64,000 bases of DNA from Paenibacillus phoenicis. GTDB taxonomy: Bacteria > Bacillota > Bacilli > Paenibacillales > Paenibacillaceae. The stretch's first letter is position 1, and each line of letters begins with the position of its first letter. Made by a program: the position numbers and the translations under genes. Location: assembly GCF_034718895.1 (NCBI RefSeq), contig NZ_JAYERP010000001.1:3509501-3573500 (forward strand). Reading direction: 5' to 3'. This document shows positions 59,135 through 64,000 of the stretch, one piece after another. The notes beneath the pieces are model-generated. The model did no database searches, was not told the DNA's origin, and saw only the letters and a program-made list of their open reading frames with translations.

Positions 59135-62039
59135 GTCGCACCTTACGTAGGTGCGTGGATTGAAATTTTTTGATATCCCGGGCTTTATCAACCCGCTCCC
59201 CCAGTCGCACCTTACGTAGGTGCGTGGATTGAAATTCCGGTATACTCGCCCAACTGCATCATGACACGAGGGTCGCACCTTACGTAGGTGCGTGGATTGA
59301 AATCAAAACAGGTTAACGGATGCGGGAATCACTTTGGGTCGCACCTTACGTAGGTGCGTGGATTGAAATATATAGAACTCAGTCGCAAACCCTGCAGCCT
59401 TTAGCGGTCGCACCTTACGTAGGTGCGTGGATTGAAATAATTCAGCGTCCGCAGTGTTGTAGTCCGCACCACCGTCGCACCTTACGTAGGTGCGTGGATT
59501 GAAATTCACGTGAGTCGATGCCATAGCGAATACCTCCCGTCGCACCTTACGTAGGTGCGTGGATTGAAATAATAAGGGGCAAACCGAGCAAAACGAATAT
59601 TACCTGTCGCACCTTACGTAGGTGCGTGGATTGAAATTTCGGCGCATATTCCAAATAAGCCTCCAAGTCGGTCGCACCTTACGTAGGTGCGTGGATTGAA
59701 ATGAGGACGTAATTTAAGCACCCTAGCAGGCTTGTACGTCGCACCTTACGTAGGTGCGTGGATTGAAATGGTAGAGCCGGACCAGTTGGTCAAGCCCTTG
59801 GATGGCCGTCGCACCTTACGTAGGTGCGTGGATTGAAATGGAAGCTTCAGCGTGAGAAAATCCACGCTTGGCCGTCGCACCTTACGTAGGTGCGTGGATT
59901 GAAATCTCGAACTGACTTCGGACAAACCACCAGGGCGCTTTGTCGCACCTTACGTAGGTGCGTGGATTGAAATTGAATCGAACAGTTGTGAAAACGGAAC
60001 ACCTACGTCGCACCTTACGTAGGTGCGTGGATTGAAATGTCCGACTATGATAGTGTATCGCTGAATCTTACCGTCGCACCTTACGTAGGTGCGTGGATTG
60101 AAATCGTCAAAATGATATAGGCGTTTAAAAGCTGCCTTGTCGCACCTTACGTAGGTGCGTGGATTGAAATACGCGTGATCGTACAAGCGAGCTGATAGGC
60201 GGTAATAAGTCGCACCTTACGTAGGTGCGTGGATTGAAATCCTTTGCTCATATCCCCCGTTGCAGCATCTTGGGCGTCGCACCTTACGTAGGTGCGTGGA
60301 TTGAAATGTCCACGCGCCGTAGGTTTGCACCGTGGCCGTGACCGTCGCACCTTACGTAGGTGCGTGGATTGAAATGCTGTGCGCTCCAGGGCTTTGACCT
60401 GAGCCTCAGTCGCACCTTACGTAGGTGCGTGGATTGAAATTCAGTTGGTTTGATTGCATCGGGCAAGGCATTATACGTCGCACCTTACGTAGGTGCGTGG
60501 ATTGAAATGGTCTCATCACGCAGCAGGTCGCGGTCGAAACGAAGTCGCACCTTACGTAGGTGCGTGGATTGAAATAAAGCCCGGCGGCTCATCATAAACT
60601 TCAACGATCGTAGTCGCACCTTACGTAGGTGCGTGGATTGAAATCTCGAGGCCAGCCGCTTGCGGTGACGTTTTGCGTCGCACCTTACGTAGGTGCGTGG
60701 ATTGAAATCGCTTTGCCGATTTGACGTAGGCATCGACGTTCTGTCGCACCTTACGTAGGTGCGTGGATTGAAATACCGTGAGCCCGCGGGCTTCCCGCTT
60801 CTGCCGGCGTCGCACCTTACGTAGGTGCGTGGATTGAAATGTGGAGACAGCGTGGACATGACCATACGGCATATAGTCGCACCTTACGTAGGTGCGTGGA
60901 TTGAAATGGATCAGCAGTCCGCAGAGGTCACGATCTATTGGTAGTCGCACCTTACGTAGGTGCGTGGATTGAAATACCTCACCTCCAATTAAAAAAGAGC
61001 CATAATCTACGTCGCACCTTACGTAGGTGCGTGGATTGAAATATCAAATCATTCGTGGCCAGCAATGGATATCCTCCGTCGCACCTTACGTAGGTGCGTG
61101 GATTGAAATTGTCCGCACTTTCTCAACCTGAGCTTGCATGAGCTGTCGCACCTTACGTAGGTGCGTGGATTGAAATTTTATTTTCCGCCTGGCACCTACA
61201 CAATTAATGTCGCACCTTACGTAGGTGCGTGGATTGAAATCTCCCTCCCGGCTGCTGTTTTGCACAGCCAAGGGTCGCACCTTACGTAGGTGCGTGGATT
61301 GAAATTTTGGGCGATGGTCTACACCGTCTGCTCCGACCGCCTCGTCGCACCTTACGTAGGTGCGTGGATTGAAATCATTCGCTCTTTGTACCGTTGCCCG
61401 GATCGCGTTTTGTCGCACCTTACGTAGGTGCGTGGATTGAAATGTCCATCATCGGAAACTCTACGTTGTATGGCTCCGTCGCACCTTACGTAGGTGCGTG
61501 GATTGAAATGGATCATATAGGCAGTTTATAGAGCAGATGGGGCAGTCGCACCTTACGTAGGTGCGTGGATTGAAATATCATCTCAACAATTTCCTTGATT
61601 TTTTCAGGTGTCGCACCTTACGTAGGTGCGTGGATTGAAATGTCCACAAATACCGCCGACAGATACGTTTTGCCGGTCGCACCTTACGTAGGTGCGTGGA
61701 TTGAAATTCGACGTTAACGCATGGCAGACGGATTATAACGCGCGTCGCACCTTACGTAGGTGCGTGGATTGAAATTATAAAGATGCGGTATATCGAATTG
61801 ATGGCAACCGTCGCACCTTACGTAGGTGCGTGGATTGAAATCCTTGGCATCCTTGAATTGTGTCTCTGCATAAGCGTCGCACCTTACGTAAGTGCGTGGA
61901 TTGAAATGGCGGTATAGTTTTCCATCTTCGCGCTTTTCAGGTCGCACCTTACGTAGGTGCGTGGATTGAAATCACCAAAACGTAAAGATGTCTGCTAGAG
62001 CCTTCACGTCGCACCTTACGTAGGTGCGTGGATTGAAAT
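59135..62039 (+). CRISPR. CRISPR array, 44 repeats and 43 spacers, type I-C-like repeat
   Basis: The 32-bp repeat begins GTCGCACCTTACG and ends TAGGTGCGTGGATTGAAAT; it holds an inverted GCACC/GGTGC stem and ends in the usual ATTGAAA handle. This belongs to the type I-C family. I counted 44 copies from 59135-59166 to 62008-62039. All are identical except copy 42 (61876-61907), which has one G-to-A change in the 3' half of the stem. Spacers are 32-38 bp and I noticed no duplicates. Transcription is inferred on the plus strand. No I-C cas genes, cas1 or cas2 are in the window. Confidence 0.98.
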
Positions 62040-62648
62040 ATCTTGAAGTTTTATAGTGACACAAGAAGTCAAGGCAGTTTTTTGAAATTTTTAAGTTGTG
62101 ATATCATTCGCAATATGTGATCGTGATAAGGTTCTGGAGGGGAACCCCCCTGCCGAAAACTGGTAGATAATCCGCGGTAATTAACCTGGTTCCCCCTATA
62201 GATAGCACGCTTGCACTGCCAGTATGGGCTAGATCACGGATAGGCTAGAGTTGTGTTCAAGAGGTGGCTTTGCCTCCTCAAGGGAATTCCACCTGGATTC
62301 TCCTTCTGCCCTTAGCGACACCGGCCCCAAACTTCCTAAAAACAACAGGGCGGCAAAACAAGATAATATTGCCTTGTTTACCCTCATACAAATTCCCCTC
62401 TCCTTCCATATTAAGGATTTGTTCCCCTATCAGCCTCCTCCATCGGTCAATAAACGGACATGCAAAGGACAGGAGGCGGCCAAAAAGCGGACTTATTTGC
62501 GAAAACATTCACTATATCATGAATCTAGGTATGGATTAAATAAACACGAAAGGTCGAAAAAATCGGTACGAGGCATATAAATGAATTGTCGAGCACCTCA
62601 ACGAAAAGTTAAAATATAGTTATCAAGCAGATAAAGGAAGGTGATCGT
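62040..62648. other. gene-free region between the array and the antiporter
   Basis: No credible reading frame on either strand. Open runs at 62251-62580 lack ribosome binding sites and family resemblance. A weak hairpin (AGAGGTGGC/GCCTCCTC, about 62260-62278) is visible. A possible promoter for the antiporter is TTGTCG (62586-62591), 18 bases, TAAAAT (62610-62615). Confidence 0.5.
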
Positions 62649-64000
62649 TTGCCCTTTACCATCGACAATACGATTCTTCTCTTCTCCCTGCTGTTGTTCA
62701 TCGGAGTGTTTACCACCAAGTTTTCCTCGCGGCTCGGCTTGCCTTCCCTCGTTTTCTTTATTGTCGTCGGCATGATCCTAAGTAAATTTATTTACTATGA
62801 CAACGCCGTGATCACCCAGCTTTTTGGCATCATGGCACTGATTGTCATCTTGTTTGAAGGCGGGCTGCAGACCAAATGGCAGAACGTCCGTGGAGTGTTG
62901 GCTCCTTCCTTGTCACTGGCGACCCTCGGTGTTGTTTTGACCACGCTTGTCATCGGGGCCTGCGCGAAATACATCCTGGATGTCAGTTGGCTGGAAGGCA
63001 TGTTGTTTGGCTCGATCGTCGGTTCGACGGACGCCGCGGCTGTATTTGCGGTACTAGGTGAGAAAAATATCAAGCAAAGGCTCACCTCCACCCTTGAAGT
63101 CGAATCCGGGTCGAACGACCCTATGGCCGTCTTTTTAACCGTCTCGGTCATCCAACTGATCCAATCACCGAACGCCAGTATGTTCACGATGATTTTGAGT
63201 TTTTTCTGGCAGATGGGATTGGGGCTAGCGATGGGCTTGCTCTTAGGAAAAATCGCGGTTTGGTGCATCAACAAAATCAACCTCGACTCCTCTGGGCTGT
63301 ATCCCGTGTTAGCAATGGCTTTTGCGATTTTCACCTACAGTTCCACGTCTCTGCTCAAAGGGAGCGGACTCCTTGCCGTCTATGTCATGGCGATGTGGGT
63401 TGGCAATTCAGACCTCACCTACCGCCACTCCATCTTCCGGTTTAACGAAGGCTTTGCTTGGATGATGCAAATCCTCATGTTTATTCTGCTAGGACTTCTG
63501 GTCTTCCCCTCTGATCTCATTCATATCATCTGGCAAGGCATGGCGTTATCCATCTTATTGATGTTTGTCGCCCGGCCGATCGGTGTCTTCCTCAGTACGA
63601 TGTTTATGCAATTTAACGTGAAGGAGAAGATTCTGATCTCTTGGGCCGGACTACGCGGCGCAGTGCCGATCGTGCTGGCCACCTATCCACTCATTGCCGG
63701 CATTGAAGATGGGCACCTCTTTTTCAATGTCGTCTTCTTCGTTGTGTTAACCTCCGCTTTGATCCAAGGAGCGACAATTTCCCCTTTAGCGAATCTTCTG
63801 GGCCTGTCCGAAGGCAAAAAAACCATTGTTCCTCATGCGCTAGAGCTTGTATCCATGGGGAAAACCAATCACGAAATTGTAGAAATCCAAGTGAGCGAAC
63901 ATTCCGCCGCAGACGGACAAGAGCTCAGGCAGCTTAAAATGCCGCAAGATTCGCTGGTCAACGCGATTATCCGCGACCAGAAAATGATCACCCCAAGGGG
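62649..64000 (+). CDS. K+(Na+)/H+ antiporter, CPA1 NhaP2/CvrA type, 3' end outside window
   Basis: Exchanges K+ or Na+ for protons across the membrane. At least 450 residues are visible. The ~390-residue N-terminal membrane part has 11-12 hydrophobic helices: GLPSLVFFIVVGMIL, LIVILFEGGLQT, the ion-binding GSIVGSTDAAAVFAVLG (Asp pair region), EVESGSNDPMAVFLT with the conserved ESGxND, and SWAGLRGAVPIVLAT. After it comes the start of a TrkA-C-type regulatory domain (VEIQVSEHSAADGQELRQL). The TTG start at 62649 lies behind AAGGAAGGTGA. Confidence 0.88.
   Translation, partial: MPFTIDNTILLFSLLLFIGVFTTKFSSRLGLPSLVFFIVVGMILSKFIYYDNAVITQLFGIMALIVILFEGGLQTKWQNVRGVLAPSLSLATLGVVLTTLVIGACAKYILDVSWLEGMLFGSIVGSTDAAAVFAVLGEKNIKQRLTSTLEVESGSNDPMAVFLTVSVIQLIQSPNASMFTMILSFFWQMGLGLAMGLLLGKIAVWCINKINLDSSGLYPVLAMAFAIFTYSSTSLLKGSGLLAVYVMAMWVGNSDLTYRHSIFRFNEGFAWMMQILMFILLGLLVFPSDLIHIIWQGMALSILLMFVARPIGVFLSTMFMQFNVKEKILISWAGLRGAVPIVLATYPLIAGIEDGHLFFNVVFFVVLTSALIQGATISPLANLLGLSEGKKTIVPHALELVSMGKTNHEIVEIQVSEHSAADGQELRQLKMPQDSLVNAIIRDQKMITPR

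Noticed and set aside
58982..61947. Series of minus-strand open frames across the CRISPR array with repeated FNPRTYVRCD and FQSTHLRKVR peptides
   Set aside because: They are translations of the antisense of the CRISPR repeat and spacers; such frames are a known annotation artefact.
62251..62580. Small plus-strand frames after the array as possible cas2 or adaptation genes
   Set aside because: Too short, no ferredoxin-fold pattern, no ribosome binding site.
1..64000. tRNA or rRNA genes and intact insertion sequences
   Set aside because: None recognised by eye; no transposase frame and no acceptor-stem/T-loop pattern was seen.

Overview
The window comes from a moderately GC-rich, low-GC-phylum Gram-positive bacterium, most likely Paenibacillus or a close Paenibacillaceae relative. 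Supporting signs are strong AGGAGG-type ribosome binding sites with frequent TTG/GTG starts, a T-box leader on serS, a TreR/cre-controlled trehalose PTS operon, a ytcD-ytbD-ytbE locus, an S-layer-homology remnant and PadR/HAAS proteins. The genus is inferred from protein flavour and was not tested by any search.

Layout. 0-4.2 kb: proline/glutamate catabolism (rocA end, glutamate dehydrogenase, ACT-domain malic enzyme). 4.2-8.5 kb: acyltransferase, glutamate symporter, a PadR/HAAS fusion. 8.7-13.8 kb: VanS/VanR-like two-component system, the HxlR/MFS/aldo-keto reductase locus, a lipoprotein. 14-22.3 kb: DsrE-like protein, PLP enzyme, EamA exporter, nucleotidyltransferase, agmatine pathway (aguA, aguB), an internally deleted Ada, pyroglutamyl peptidase. 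22.3-31.7 kb: T-box-serS, guanylate-kinase-like protein, ArsR regulator, luciferase-like monooxygenase, glycerate kinase, epimerase, MATE exporter. 31.8-35.9 kb: treP-treA-treR. 35.9-38.1 kb: gene remnants and repeats. 38.1-52.1 kb: FMN reductase, VanY-like peptidase, GH94 phosphorylase, methyltransferase, MFS carrier, two metallo-hydrolase paralogues, nitroreductase, SelO, SseB-like protein. 52.2-62.0 kb: an AT-richer island holding a type III CRISPR effector module and a 44-repeat CRISPR array. 62.6 kb to the end: a K+(Na+)/H+ antiporter, cut by the window edge.

The CRISPR island is the main object of interest. It has cas6, then a coupled operon: a PD-(D/E)xK-like nuclease gene overlapping cas10 by 32 bp, then csm3-, csm4- and csm5-like RAMP genes. 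The Cas10 has no N-terminal HD nuclease and carries AGDD instead of GGDD. No csm2/cas11, csm6/CARF gene or cas1-cas2 is visible. The array directly downstream has repeats of the type I-C family, although no I-C cas gene is in the window. A repeat-like sequence and a 12-bp hairpin sit between csm5 and the array.

Two families of dispersed palindromic intergenic elements are present. One (three copies, at about 1.2, 20.6 and 36.8 kb) has four arms at identical spacing in all three copies. The window also holds an unusual number of deletion scars: PadR-HAAS, Ada, NlpC/P60, VTC/DUF4353, a histidine kinase, ROK/ICMT and a truncated reading frame behind the EamA gene. This suggests recurrent deletions, or possibly assembly collapse that should be excluded.
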